From assembly GCA_964636685.1 (NCBI GenBank), contig CAZWUK010000056.1, positions 1-14,349 of the forward strand: a stretch of 14,349 nucleotides of DNA. The letters are read 5' to 3'. The translations under genes and the position numbers were made by a program. The number at the start of each line of letters is the position of its first letter. Position 1 is the first letter of the stretch. Under the pieces are notes generated by a model that had not been told where the DNA came from, did not search any database, and was given only the letters and a program-made list of their open reading frames with translations. Below are positions 1-6,652 of this stretch, piece by piece. The DNA comes from CAZWUK01 sp964636685. Its GTDB lineage: Bacteria; Bacillota; Clostridia; Christensenellales; CAG-138.

Positions 1-13
1 TACAAAGCATCGT

Positions 14-271
14 CTACTCCATGGAAATCGATGTAAACACACGAAGATGCGGTATCTTCTTACCACCGCACCAAGTGGCGAAACCGCTTTCTATTCGCTC
101 GCAAACAGGACGGGGATGTCCACTTTTCCCTGACACCACGGAAATGAATTTGACAGTCCAACCCGCCAGCCCTGTATAATAGTCCGCCTTATCCTCGTCG
201 TACACGCTCAGCAGCGGATGGTTGTGCATAATGGATAGTAGTTCTGCCAGCTTGATTTCCCTTGTTGCCAT
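14..271 (-). CDS. Unknown 85-residue protein of the mobile element
   Basis: I do not recognise this protein. It begins Met-Ala-Thr-Arg-Glu-Ile-Lys and has an Asp/Glu-rich stretch near residues 22-30, three aromatic residues around residues 31-40 and a basic C-terminal half. I see no signal peptide or membrane segment. The start is supported by an AGGAGG ribosome binding site (281-286) nine bases upstream of the ATG; a TTG one codon earlier (274) would have a six-base spacing and is equally usable. It is transcribed divergently from the recombinase, so it probably belongs to the same element. The less ordinary C-terminal composition leaves open that it is a truncated or frameshifted remnant of a longer protein. 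Confidence 0.55.
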   Translation of the reverse strand: MATREIKLAELLSIMHNHPLLSVYDEDKADYYTGLAGWTVKFISVVSGKSGHPRPVCERIESGFATWCGGKKIPHLRVFTSISME

Positions 272-348
272 CAAAACAATCCTCCTAATCGGTGATGGAG
301 CAAAATGCCCCTCACTGATTAGCCCGAAAACGGCGTTTCGTGGGGTCT

Positions 349-377
349 TGGTGGCAAAAGATTTGTAAATATATATT
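349..377 (+). promoter_or_regulatory. Possible promoter of the serine recombinase
   Basis: TTGGTG (349-354) and TATATT (372-377) are separated by 17 bases and lie about 80 bases upstream of the recombinase start. The match is moderate and the -10 sits in an AT-rich palindromic stretch, so this is a weak call. The rest of the 275-459 intergenic region also holds an inverted repeat, AATCGGTGA (287-295) against TCACTGATT (312-320), one wobble pair, of unknown role. Confidence 0.3.
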
Positions 378-459
378 TCTACGAATGCGCAAGGAATCTT
401 TTTTGCACATTTGCCGTAGCGTATGGTACCGGCCTATGCTCTTTTGTGAGGTGATGCGC

Positions 460-2079
460 ATGAAATTCTTTCTCTACAGCCGCAAATCCGTCTATACCGG
501 CAAGGGCGAAAGCATCGAAAACCAAATCGAAATGTGCCGCCAATACATTGTGGCGAAGTTCCCGGGCGCAACGGACGCGGACATAACCATCTATGAGGAC
601 GAGGGTTTTTCTGCCAAGAACACCGATCGGCCGCAGTTTCAAAAGATGCTGCGGGACATTAAGACCCAGAAGCCGGAATTTGTGGTATGTTACCGGCTGG
701 ATCGCATCAGCCGTAATGTCAGCGACTTTTCCGCGCTCATCGAGGATCTGAATGAGCGGGAGATTTCGTTTGTCTGCATCAAGGAGGAGTTCGATACCTC
801 TAAGCCCATGGGCAAGGCCATGATGTATATTGCGTCCGTGTTTGCTCAGTTGGAGCGGGAAACCATCGCCGAGCGCGTGCGGGACAACATGCTCATGCTG
901 GCCCGCACCGGGCGGTGGCTGGGCGGTACTACGCCCACGGGCTATTCGTCGGAAAAGGTATCAGAAATCATCATCGATGGCAAGGTGAAAACCGCCTGCA
1001 AACTCATGGATAATCCAGACGAGCTGGCGGTGATCGACAGCATTTTTTCCATCTACTTGGAAACCCGCAGCATTTCGGCGGTGAGCAAGCGTCTTATGCG
1101 GCAGGGCATCCGCTCCCGGGTGGGAACCTACTATTCTCTGCTGGGCATCAAGGAGATTCTGCAAAACCCCGTGTACTGCATGGCCGACAAAGCCGCGCTG
1201 GACTACTTTACTGAGCAGCGGGCGGACGTATGCTTTGATGAGAAGGATTGTACAGGCAAGCACGGCCTGCTCTCCTACAACAAGCGGGACTACAAGAAGA
1301 AGCACGCCCCCCGCCAGTCCATCGACAAGTGGATCATCGCGGTTGGGCGGCACAAGGGACGCATCTCCGGCGAGCAATGGGTGGCGGTGCAGCGCATCTT
1401 AGCCGACAACATCCCAACGGGCAAAAAGCCCGCCCGCCAGTGCAACGATTATTCTCTGCTTTCCGGCCTGATCTACTGCGACAAGTGCGGCGGACGCATG
1501 TTTTCTAAAATTCGCTCTGGCAGCCCAACCGGGCAGTTCGATTACATCTGCGATAAGAAGCTCCGGGGCGGCGCATCGGTGTGCGACTGTCAGAATATCG
1601 GTGGTCAGCAGGCGGACGATTTGGTTTGTGACAGTCTGATGGACTATACGGAATCCGGCTCTGAGATTTACCCGCTGTTGGAAAAGCTGAAACGTAACAT
1701 CCAGCAAGAGGATCGGCAGCAGCCCATGCCTGCCATCGAAAGCCAGATTACCAAGCGCGACACGGAGCTAAAAAACCTCATGGCCGCGCTGTCAAACAGC
1801 AACCTCGCCCAAGCCTTCATCGAGCGGGTCAACGCCCGCGTAGCGGAGCTGGACAACGAGTTGAAAGAGTTGCAACGAGAAAAAGCACGTCTTGAGCAGC
1901 AGGCCGAGGGCGAGAGCGATTCTGCCTTGCAGCTTGATTTGCTGGCAAACGCACTTTCGAGCCTAAAAACCTACTTTCCGCAGTTATCGGTGTATGAGAA
2001 GCGGACGCTCATCCGGCTCATCACCCGCAAGATCGTCTGGGATGGGCAGGACTTCCATATTTTTATCGACGGCGGGTAG
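460..2079 (+). CDS. Large serine recombinase (site-specific integrase/transposase)
   Basis: This is a 539-residue serine recombinase that would cut and rejoin DNA at paired attachment sites to integrate or excise the element. The N-terminal resolvase domain (about residues 1-150) shows Y-S-R-K-S with the catalytic Ser7, the arginine motif YRLDRISRN at residues 78-86, and the helix motif starting Gly-Lys-Ala-Met at residue 118 and ending LERETIAERV. A recombinase domain follows (about 160-290). A zinc ribbon with Cys340, Cys343, Cys364 and Cys375/Cys377 comes next, then a Glu/Lys/Leu-rich coiled coil (about 425-500), as in the TndX/TnpX/phage integrase group. I chose ATG 460 because GAGGTG lies six bases upstream and the catalytic fold starts immediately. 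ATG 454, GTG 451 and a GTG at 340 are also in frame, but the upstream residues do not look like the family. The gene reads toward the feoB fragment and looks intact. Confidence 0.95.
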   Translation: MKFFLYSRKSVYTGKGESIENQIEMCRQYIVAKFPGATDADITIYEDEGFSAKNTDRPQFQKMLRDIKTQKPEFVVCYRLDRISRNVSDFSALIEDLNEREISFVCIKEEFDTSKPMGKAMMYIASVFAQLERETIAERVRDNMLMLARTGRWLGGTTPTGYSSEKVSEIIIDGKVKTACKLMDNPDELAVIDSIFSIYLETRSISAVSKRLMRQGIRSRVGTYYSLLGIKEILQNPVYCMADKAALDYFTEQRADVCFDEKDCTGKHGLLSYNKRDYKKKHAPRQSIDKWIIAVGRHKGRISGEQWVAVQRILADNIPTGKKPARQCNDYSLLSGLIYCDKCGGRMFSKIRSGSPTGQFDYICDKKLRGGASVCDCQNIGGQQADDLVCDSLMDYTESGSEIYPLLEKLKRNIQQEDRQQPMPAIESQITKRDTELKNLMAALSNSNLAQAFIERVNARVAELDNELKELQREKARLEQQAEGESDSALQLDLLANALSSLKTYFPQLSVYEKRTLIRLITRKIVWDGQDFHIFIDGG

Positions 2080-2119
2080 AGAATTGTCGGCATTCTACCC
2101 GTCGGAGGCTGTAAATAGA

Positions 2120-2165
2120 CCATTTTCGGGAGCAAATTTCCCCTTCGGTTGGTGGCGCATTCCCG
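2120..2165. other. Probable right attachment junction (attR/attB-attP hybrid)
   Basis: FeoB homology recognisably begins at the TTC codon at 2160. In the FeoB subgroup I know, the residues before Phe-Pro are Cys-Asn-Gly-Arg, whereas this sequence reads Ser-Val-Gly-Gly-Ala (2145-2159). The codons preceding the Phe therefore appear to come from the element. A serine recombinase crossover dinucleotide should lie near 2150-2160, and the element-derived half-site would be the roughly 40 bases to its left. The exact core cannot be read without the other junction or an empty site. Confidence 0.5.
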
Positions 2166-2888
2166 TCCCTCATTGCAATCATCACGATGTTTTTTGTGGG
2201 TACCGCCGGCGGGCTGCTCTCCTCCGTGCTTTCCGCCGCCGTACTGACGGGGATCATCGTGCTGGGCATCTTCATGACGTTGTTGATGACGCGGCTGCTG
2301 TCAAAGACCCTGCTCAAAGGCGTCCCCTCGTCCTTTACGCTGGAGCTGCCGCCTTATCGCCGTCCGCAGTTCGGCAAAGTAATCGTGCGCTCCATATTCG
2401 ACCGCACCGTTTTCGTACTGGGACGCGCTGCAGCCGTAGCAGCCCCTGCCGGAATCCTCATTTGGCTCATGGCAAATCTAACGGTCGGCAGTGCAACGCT
2501 TTTGCAGCACGCTTCGACGTTTCTGAACCCATTGGGTCGCCTGATGGGACTTGACGGCGTGATTCTGCTCGCGTTTATCTTGGGCTTTCCCGCCAACGAG
2601 ATCGTGATTCCCATTGTCATCATGACCTATACCGCGCAAAGCAGCATGATTGAGCTTTCGAACCTGCCTGCGATGCGCGAGCTGTTTGTTGGGAACGGCT
2701 GGACTTGGGTCACTGCGCTCAACGTGATGCTGTTTTCTCTCATGCACTGGCCCTGCTCCACCACGCTTCTCACCATCAAAAAGGAAACCGGCAGCTGGAA
2801 ATGGACAGCACTTTCCGCCCTGCTCCCAACGGCTGTGGGCAGTGTCGTCTGTATTGCCATCGCAACGATCGCAAGACTGTTTTCTTAA
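2160..2888 (+). pseudogene. feoB: FeoB C-terminal fragment (ferrous iron transporter B), 5'-truncated by the element
   Basis: The 242 residues read as the C-terminal third of FeoB, the inner-membrane Fe(II) transporter that couples an N-terminal G domain to a polytopic permease. Several hydrophobic membrane segments are visible, with the conserved ELPPYRRPQ loop, the ILGFPANEIVIP segment and an MHWPCSTTLLTIKKETGSWKWT segment near the end, all typical of clostridial FeoB. The G domain and the first Gate portion are absent (full FeoB is about 600-700+ residues) and there is no ribosome binding site before the first in-frame ATG (2187). The stop is intact at 2886-2888 and no frameshift is seen, which suggests recent interruption. 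If the upstream element excises precisely, a full gene could be restored. As it stands the fragment should be non-functional. Confidence 0.9.
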
Positions 2889-2910
2889 TATAAAAACCTC
2901 GCCGTTTGCA

Positions 2911-2944
2911 GTCAAGACCACCCGGGAAAACGGGTGGTCTTGAC
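2911..2944. terminator. Perfect 14-bp hairpin between convergent genes
   Basis: GTCAAGACCACCCG (2911-2924) and its exact reverse complement (2931-2944) flank a six-base loop. It lies 22 bases after the feoB stop and 55 bases before the end of the convergent gene at 3000. No clear U-tract follows on either strand, so it may work as a weak bidirectional terminator or mainly as an RNA-stabilising 3' hairpin. Confidence 0.6.
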
Positions 2945-2999
2945 AATATCTTGGCGAGTGCTGTGATTCTTTTGCGCCTGCCGATATTATATTTTGGCT

Positions 3000-3314
3000 T
3001 TATTCCCAGTCGATTGCGCCGATGCTCTCCAGGTATTCTTCGTTATAGTCCATGTAGTCTTCGACAAGGCGCATCATGTACATCTTTTGATCGGCAAATT
3101 TCTCGCTCATTTTTTCGAACATGAAATCATACGCCGCATCGTCGTCGTACACTTCGCCGTCGTCCACGCCGGTATCCTTCATGAACTGTGCATCAAAAGA
3201 AAGTACCGCCTCCACCATCTGCCCCAGATCCTTGGCGTCAAAAATGGAAAAGTCGCCCTGCTCATTGAACTTCTTCAGGATAAATTCCTTTGCTTTTATC
3301 AGATCGATTTCCAT
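3000..3314 (-). CDS. Small acidic protein of unknown function, downstream of pepF
   Basis: I do not recognise this 104-residue protein. It is strongly acidic, with a run of Asp/Glu around residues 51-60 (VDDGEVYDDDAAYDF), and Met/Phe/Tyr-rich. It looks cytosolic and mostly helical, with no membrane segment, signal peptide or cysteine. The ATG at 3314 has a good AGGAGA ribosome binding site that overlaps the end of pepF, and only 11 bases separate the two genes, so they are co-transcribed and probably translationally coupled. The order suggests a shared regulator or partner role with the peptidase, but nothing in the sequence shows it. Confidence 0.8.
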   Translation of the reverse strand: MEIDLIKAKEFILKKFNEQGDFSIFDAKDLGQMVEAVLSFDAQFMKDTGVDDGEVYDDDAAYDFMFEKMSEKFADQKMYMMRLVEDYMDYNEEYLESIGAIDWE

Positions 3315-3325
3315 AGCGTTTCTCC

Positions 3326-5104
3326 TCAGTCCAGCAATTCTGCCAGCTCATCGACAAATTTTTCAAACACGTTGAGAGAATTCAGGATGCTCTCCTTTTG
3401 GGTCAGATCTACGCCCGCATTTTGGAGCAGCCTGATGGGGTAATCGCTGCCGCCCGAGGACAGGAAGTTGAGATACCGATCCTTACCGTTGTGCTCGAGA
3501 ATATCCTCTGCCAGCGCAACCGCCGTGCAGATGCCCGTAGCATATTGATAGACATAAAACGCACGGTAGAAATGCGGAATCCGCATCCACTCGATGGCGA
3601 TATTGTCGTCCACATGCACGTCGGGATAATACAGCTCGTTGAGCTTGCGGTACATATCCGACAGGCTGTCCACCGTCAGCGGCTCGCCGTTTTCCGCCAT
3701 CTGGTGCGCTTTCATCTCAAACTCGGCAAACATCGTCTGGCGGAAGCAGGTCGTGCGGAACTGCTCCAGGAACTGATTGATGAGATACGCTTTTTTCTGC
3801 TTGTCGGTTTCCTTATTCAGGAAATAGCGCACCATCAGCACCTCGTTGACCGTGGACGCAACCTCTGCCACCATGATTTTATATTCGGCAGTTTCATAGG
3901 GCTGCTTTTGATTGGAATGATAGGAGTGCATCGCATGACCAAGCTCATGTGCCAGCGTAGACGCGCTGTCCAACGTATCCTGATGGTTTAACAGCACAAA
4001 GGGATGCACGCCGTACACGCCCCAGGAGTATGCGCCGGAGGTCTTGCCGTCGTTTTCGTAAACATCGATCCAGCCGTCAGCATAGGCCTTGTCGAGCAGC
4101 GTCTGATAGTTTTCACCCAGCGGCTTTAAGGCATCCTTGACGACCGCCTTGGCCTCTGCATAGGTCATGGGAATGTCGCAGTCCGGCACGATGGGCGTAT
4201 ACAGATCGTACATTTCCAGCGTATCCAGCTTGAGCGCCTTCTTGCGCAGCTCCATATACTTGCGCATGGCGGGCAGCTTTTCGTGCACCGCTTCGATCAG
4301 CTGCGTATAAACGGATACCGGCACGTTGTTTTCAAACAGCGCCGCTTCCATGGAGCCTTCAAATCCGCGCGCTTTGGCATTGAATACGTCCCCCTTGACA
4401 GAGGTCGTATAGGTTGCGGCAACGGTATTGTTGACCGAACGATACGCATCGTACAGGCCGTTGTAAGCATCACGGCGCACACGGCGGTCGGGGCTGTTGA
4501 GCAGCATGCCGTAGCTGCCGTGGGTCAATTTGATTTCGTTGTCCTTCTCATCCTTGACCGTGCCGAAATCGAGGTCGACATCCGAGAGCATCGTAAAAAT
4601 CGTATCCGCGCCGCCCAGCGGTTCCGCTGCCATAGCAAGGATCTTCTCCTCCGCGGCGGACAGCGTGTGCGCTCTGCGACGGTCGATGTCCTGCAAATAG
4701 AAACGGAAGGGCTGATAGCGATCCGCCGCCATCCACTGATTGAGCAGCTCGGACGGAATCTGCAAAATGCCTGGCACAACGAAGGAGGACGCTGCCTCCG
4801 CCGCAACGATCTGCTGCATTGCGCGGTCGGTCATGCCCTGATACTTGGTGTTGCCGTTGTCTTCGTCACGGCGCATATGCGCATAGGTGAACAGGCGCTC
4901 TACCATACGGGAGATGCTGCTTTGGGCGCAAAGCATGGCATACAGCGTATCCGCCGTCTTTCCCATGATCTCCGCATACTGTGGAAAAGCCGCAATGGCT
5001 TCCTTCGCTTTATCAAATTCTGCTTCCCAGGCTGCATCTGAAGCATAGATGTCCTCCAAATGCCACTGGTATGCCCGATCCATCTGATCCCGTTTGTTCG
5101 CCAT
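3326..5104 (-). CDS. pepF: Oligoendopeptidase F, M3 family zinc metallopeptidase
   Basis: This 592-residue cytosolic enzyme would hydrolyse short peptides, typically about 7-17 residues, in peptide turnover and protein recycling. The thermolysin-like zinc site is clear: His386-Glu-Leu-Gly-His390 and the third ligand Glu414, 28 residues after the first His, within the stretch ending MVAEVASTVNE. The N-terminal half carries the helical PepF substrate-channel region, including ETHGTYG-like KLTHGSYGMLL, and the C-terminal end has the family's YQYATG segment. Length is normal for the family (about 600). ATG 5104 is preferred over the TTG two codons upstream because GGAGGA (5111-5116) lies six bases before it. 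It is the first gene of a unit with the acidic protein at 3000-3314. No damage is seen. Confidence 0.96.
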   Translation of the reverse strand: MANKRDQMDRAYQWHLEDIYASDAAWEAEFDKAKEAIAAFPQYAEIMGKTADTLYAMLCAQSSISRMVERLFTYAHMRRDEDNGNTKYQGMTDRAMQQIVAAEAASSFVVPGILQIPSELLNQWMAADRYQPFRFYLQDIDRRRAHTLSAAEEKILAMAAEPLGGADTIFTMLSDVDLDFGTVKDEKDNEIKLTHGSYGMLLNSPDRRVRRDAYNGLYDAYRSVNNTVAATYTTSVKGDVFNAKARGFEGSMEAALFENNVPVSVYTQLIEAVHEKLPAMRKYMELRKKALKLDTLEMYDLYTPIVPDCDIPMTYAEAKAVVKDALKPLGENYQTLLDKAYADGWIDVYENDGKTSGAYSWGVYGVHPFVLLNHQDTLDSASTLAHELGHAMHSYHSNQKQPYETAEYKIMVAEVASTVNEVLMVRYFLNKETDKQKKAYLINQFLEQFRTTCFRQTMFAEFEMKAHQMAENGEPLTVDSLSDMYRKLNELYYPDVHVDDNIAIEWMRIPHFYRAFYVYQYATGICTAVALAEDILEHNGKDRYLNFLSSGGSDYPIRLLQNAGVDLTQKESILNSLNVFEKFVDELAELLD

Positions 5105-5140
5105 ATCCAATCCTCCAAAATTGCAATCATTTTCCTTTGT

Positions 5141-5149
5141 AGTATATCA
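5141..5149 (-). promoter_or_regulatory. Extended -10 promoter of pepF
   Basis: On the minus strand this reads TGATATACT, an extended -10 (TG-N-TATACT). It would place the transcription start near 5134, about 30 bases before the pepF ATG and upstream of its ribosome binding site. I see no good -35, which is tolerable for an extended -10 promoter. Confidence 0.55.
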
Positions 5150-5207
5150 CAAATTGCATTTTATTGCCGCCGTTTTTACCAAAAACAGCAAATCCTCGAA
5201 ATATTCT

Positions 5208-5459
5208 TCAATTTCCCGTTTGAGTGCGTTCCACACTGTCTACAAACCATTTGGGATCTTCAAAGTACAAATCCGTCTCCCGCCCGCAGATCTCACAGCG
5301 GTACCGCATCCCGCAGCCGCCGATCTTGAGCGACGCAGCCTGCCGGATATCCTTGACCCGATCAATTTCAAACCGTCTTCCGTCCTCCCAGATCACACAA
5401 GTAGGGCGCACTCTGCCCGCCACATCAAATTTTGCTTCCACTTCCACATAGGTCTTCAC
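5208..5459 (-). CDS. Small protein under LexA (SOS) control, function unknown
   Basis: The 83-residue protein begins Met-Lys-Thr-Tyr-Val-Glu-Val-Glu-Ala and contains WEDGRRFEIDRV, a K-I-G-G-C-G-M-R-Y-R turn, a Cys-Glu-Ile-Cys pair and an aromatic C-terminal stretch, YFEDPKWFVDS. It resembles small all-beta hypothetical proteins common in Clostridia; I have a recollection, not verifiable here, that relatives can sit beside Y-family DNA polymerase genes. GTG 5459 is preferred because AGGTGA lies five bases upstream; an in-frame GTG at 5468 has no ribosome binding site. A strong promoter with a perfect LexA box lies 25-75 bases upstream, so the gene is probably repressed by LexA and induced by DNA damage. 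The protein is monocistronic here: pepF has its own promoter downstream. The Cys pair might bind a metal, but only two or three cysteines are present. Confidence 0.85.
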   Translation of the reverse strand: MKTYVEVEAKFDVAGRVRPTCVIWEDGRRFEIDRVKDIRQAASLKIGGCGMRYRCEICGRETDLYFEDPKWFVDSVERTQTGN

Positions 5460-5483
5460 AGCCGTCACCTGCTCGCTATTATT

Positions 5484-5497
5484 CGAACGTTTGTTCG
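5484..5497 (-). promoter_or_regulatory. LexA operator (SOS box)
   Basis: The minus strand reads CGAACAAACGTTCG, an exact match to the Gram-positive SOS box CGAAC-RNRY-GTTYG. It begins seven bases downstream of the -10 hexamer (5510-5505), so it covers the expected transcription start, the usual position for LexA repression. It lies more than 110 bases from the start of the divergent gene at 5613, so the minus-strand gene is the likely target. Confidence 0.88.
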
Positions 5498-5504
5498 TAT
5501 TTCA

Positions 5505-5532
5505 ATTATATCGAATTTTGCGCGTCCGTCAA
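5505..5532 (-). promoter_or_regulatory. Sigma-A promoter of the LexA-controlled gene
   Basis: On the minus strand, TTGACG (5532-5527) and a consensus TATAAT (5510-5505) are separated by 16 bases. This is one of the strongest promoter matches in the window; the SOS box directly downstream explains how such a strong promoter would be kept off. Confidence 0.85.
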
Positions 5533-5575
5533 GGGGCAGAGATTGGAAACTTCGTGCAACTTTTTCTCCTGACGG

Positions 5576-5606
5576 TTGGCAAAGCGGATGGAACTTCTGG
5601 TATACT
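5576..5606 (+). promoter_or_regulatory. Extended -10 promoter giving a leaderless transcript
   Basis: TTGGCA (5576-5581) and TATACT (5601-5606) preceded by TGG form an extended -10 promoter with a long 19-base spacer. The predicted transcription start, about seven bases after the -10, falls on the ATG at 5613 itself. Confidence 0.6.
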
Positions 5607-5612
5607 CTCTCT

Positions 5613-6545
5613 ATGAAAAAGATACTTTTGCTATTTCTCTGCGCCTGCTTTATTGGGGCGGGCTGCACCGCTAGGGAGACGCCGTCTGCATCCTCGCCAA
5701 CGCCGGTGCAAATTGTTGAAAGCAGCAGCGCGCCGGTCGAAAGCCCGATCGACTCGCCTGCGCCAACGCAAAGCACAGCGCCGACCGCCACGATGCCGAA
5801 CGGTCTGTTGACGGTGCGAACTTTTTCTATCGGACAGGCGGATTGTATTCTTCTAACCGCAGGCGAAACGACCGTCATGATCGACACCGGAGAAAAGGAC
5901 GACGGCAAGGACATCGTAAGCTTTTTGCAGGCGGCAGGCATCGATACAATCGATCTGCTCCTGATTACGCACTATGACAAGGATCACGTGGGCGGCGCGC
6001 CCAAGATCCTGGAAGCGGTCAAGGTCAAGCAGCTGCTTTTGCCGGATTACCCCACCGACAGCAAAAAATATCAAAAAATGATGGAGGCGGTTGTCAACAC
6101 CGCAACGCCCTACGAATATATCACGGCAGATCGGACGGTTGCCATAGGCGACCTTACCCTCTCCATCCGCATTCCGCGCGGACAATTTGATACAGCCGCC
6201 GAAGATTACGACAACGAAATGTCGCTTGCCGCCATGCTGACCTACGGCAATACCCGCTTCTTCTTTGCAGGCGATGCGGAGGCTATCCGTCTTGCCGAGC
6301 TTCTCTCCGAGGGCGATCTGTCCTGTGACGTGCTGAAAATGCCGCATCACGGACGATACAGTGAAAATCTGGCAGAGCTTCTGGATGCGTGCGCGCCTGC
6401 TTACGCCATCTTGACTGACTCCGAAAAAAATCCGGCGGAGGATTCCGTCAACGCGCTTCTGCAAGAAAGAAACATCGCCGCGCTGCATACCGCAATCAGC
6501 GACGTGCTGCTTGTCAGCGACGGCAAGGCGGTAACGCCCGGCTAA
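5613..6545 (+). CDS. Exported ComEC/Rec2-like metallo-beta-lactamase-fold lipoprotein
   Basis: This 310-residue protein has a lipoprotein-type signal peptide (MKKILLLFLCACFIGAGC, with the candidate lipid-bearing Cys18; the residue three before it is Gly, which is not canonical) and a Ser/Pro/Thr-rich linker to about residue 65. The hydrolase domain follows. The family opening FSIGQADCILL corresponds to the VGQGDS motif, MIDTG forms the first loop, H120-Y-D122-K-D124-H125 is the metal site in the H-x-D-x-D-H form common in ComEC-type domains, and FAGDA and MPHHG supply later ligands. ComEC-like domains are thought to act on phosphodiesters such as DNA. A stand-alone secreted copy could degrade extracellular nucleic acid, but that is inference; full ComEC membrane domains are absent. 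The start is fixed by the signal peptide, yet no ribosome binding site precedes it. Confidence 0.9.
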   Translation: MKKILLLFLCACFIGAGCTARETPSASSPTPVQIVESSSAPVESPIDSPAPTQSTAPTATMPNGLLTVRTFSIGQADCILLTAGETTVMIDTGEKDDGKDIVSFLQAAGIDTIDLLLITHYDKDHVGGAPKILEAVKVKQLLLPDYPTDSKKYQKMMEAVVNTATPYEYITADRTVAIGDLTLSIRIPRGQFDTAAEDYDNEMSLAAMLTYGNTRFFFAGDAEAIRLAELLSEGDLSCDVLKMPHHGRYSENLAELLDACAPAYAILTDSEKNPAEDSVNALLQERNIAALHTAISDVLLVSDGKAVTPG

Positions 6546-6578
6546 ATCACGCGCATTTGCGCCTTCTTCCGTAAAACA

Positions 6579-6638
6579 AAAACGCACTCTTTTGACCAAT
6601 GCCCATGCGGGTTTTGATCGATCGAGCGCGTTTTTTTT
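6579..6638. terminator. Bidirectional intrinsic terminator between convergent genes
   Basis: AAAACGCACTC (6579-6589) pairs with GAGCGCGTTTT (6624-6634) with one mismatch, with an inner CCC-GGG pairing, and is followed by eight T on the plus strand. On the minus strand the same hairpin is followed by GTTTTTGTTTT. It therefore serves both the lipoprotein gene ending at 6545 and the PAP2 gene ending at 6653. Confidence 0.8.
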
Positions 6639-6652
6639 GCTTGCGGCAGGGC

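Larger units (their letters stand above)
1..2159. mobile_element. Right end of a serine-recombinase mobile element inserted in feoB (partial)
   Basis: This stretch holds a large serine recombinase gene whose 3' end lies about 80 bases from the point where FeoB-coding sequence begins. The FeoB reading frame is open only from 2115, but recognisable FeoB residues start at about 2160 with Phe-Pro-Ser-Leu-Ile-Ala. Large serine recombinase elements usually carry the recombinase at one end next to the attachment site, which fits. The left end, other cargo and the partner attachment site are outside the window, so whether this is a prophage, an integrative conjugative element or a simpler element cannot be decided. 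The exact right boundary is uncertain by about 10-20 bases. The insertion itself is inferred from the gene arrangement. Confidence 0.72.

Noticed and set aside
340..459. In-frame N-terminal extension of the serine recombinase from a GTG at 340
   Set aside because: The extra 40 residues do not resemble the family, the catalytic fold begins right after ATG 460, and the only good ribosome binding site is GAGGTG at 448-453.
4283..5041. 252-residue open frame on the plus strand inside pepF
   Set aside because: Antisense to a conserved peptidase; composition is typical of a shadow frame (Arg/His/Ile-rich) and there is no ribosome binding site or promoter.
5094..5612. Long in-frame extension upstream of the ComEC-like lipoprotein
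   Set aside because: It runs antisense through the LexA-controlled gene and both promoters; the signal peptide at 5613 marks the real N-terminus.
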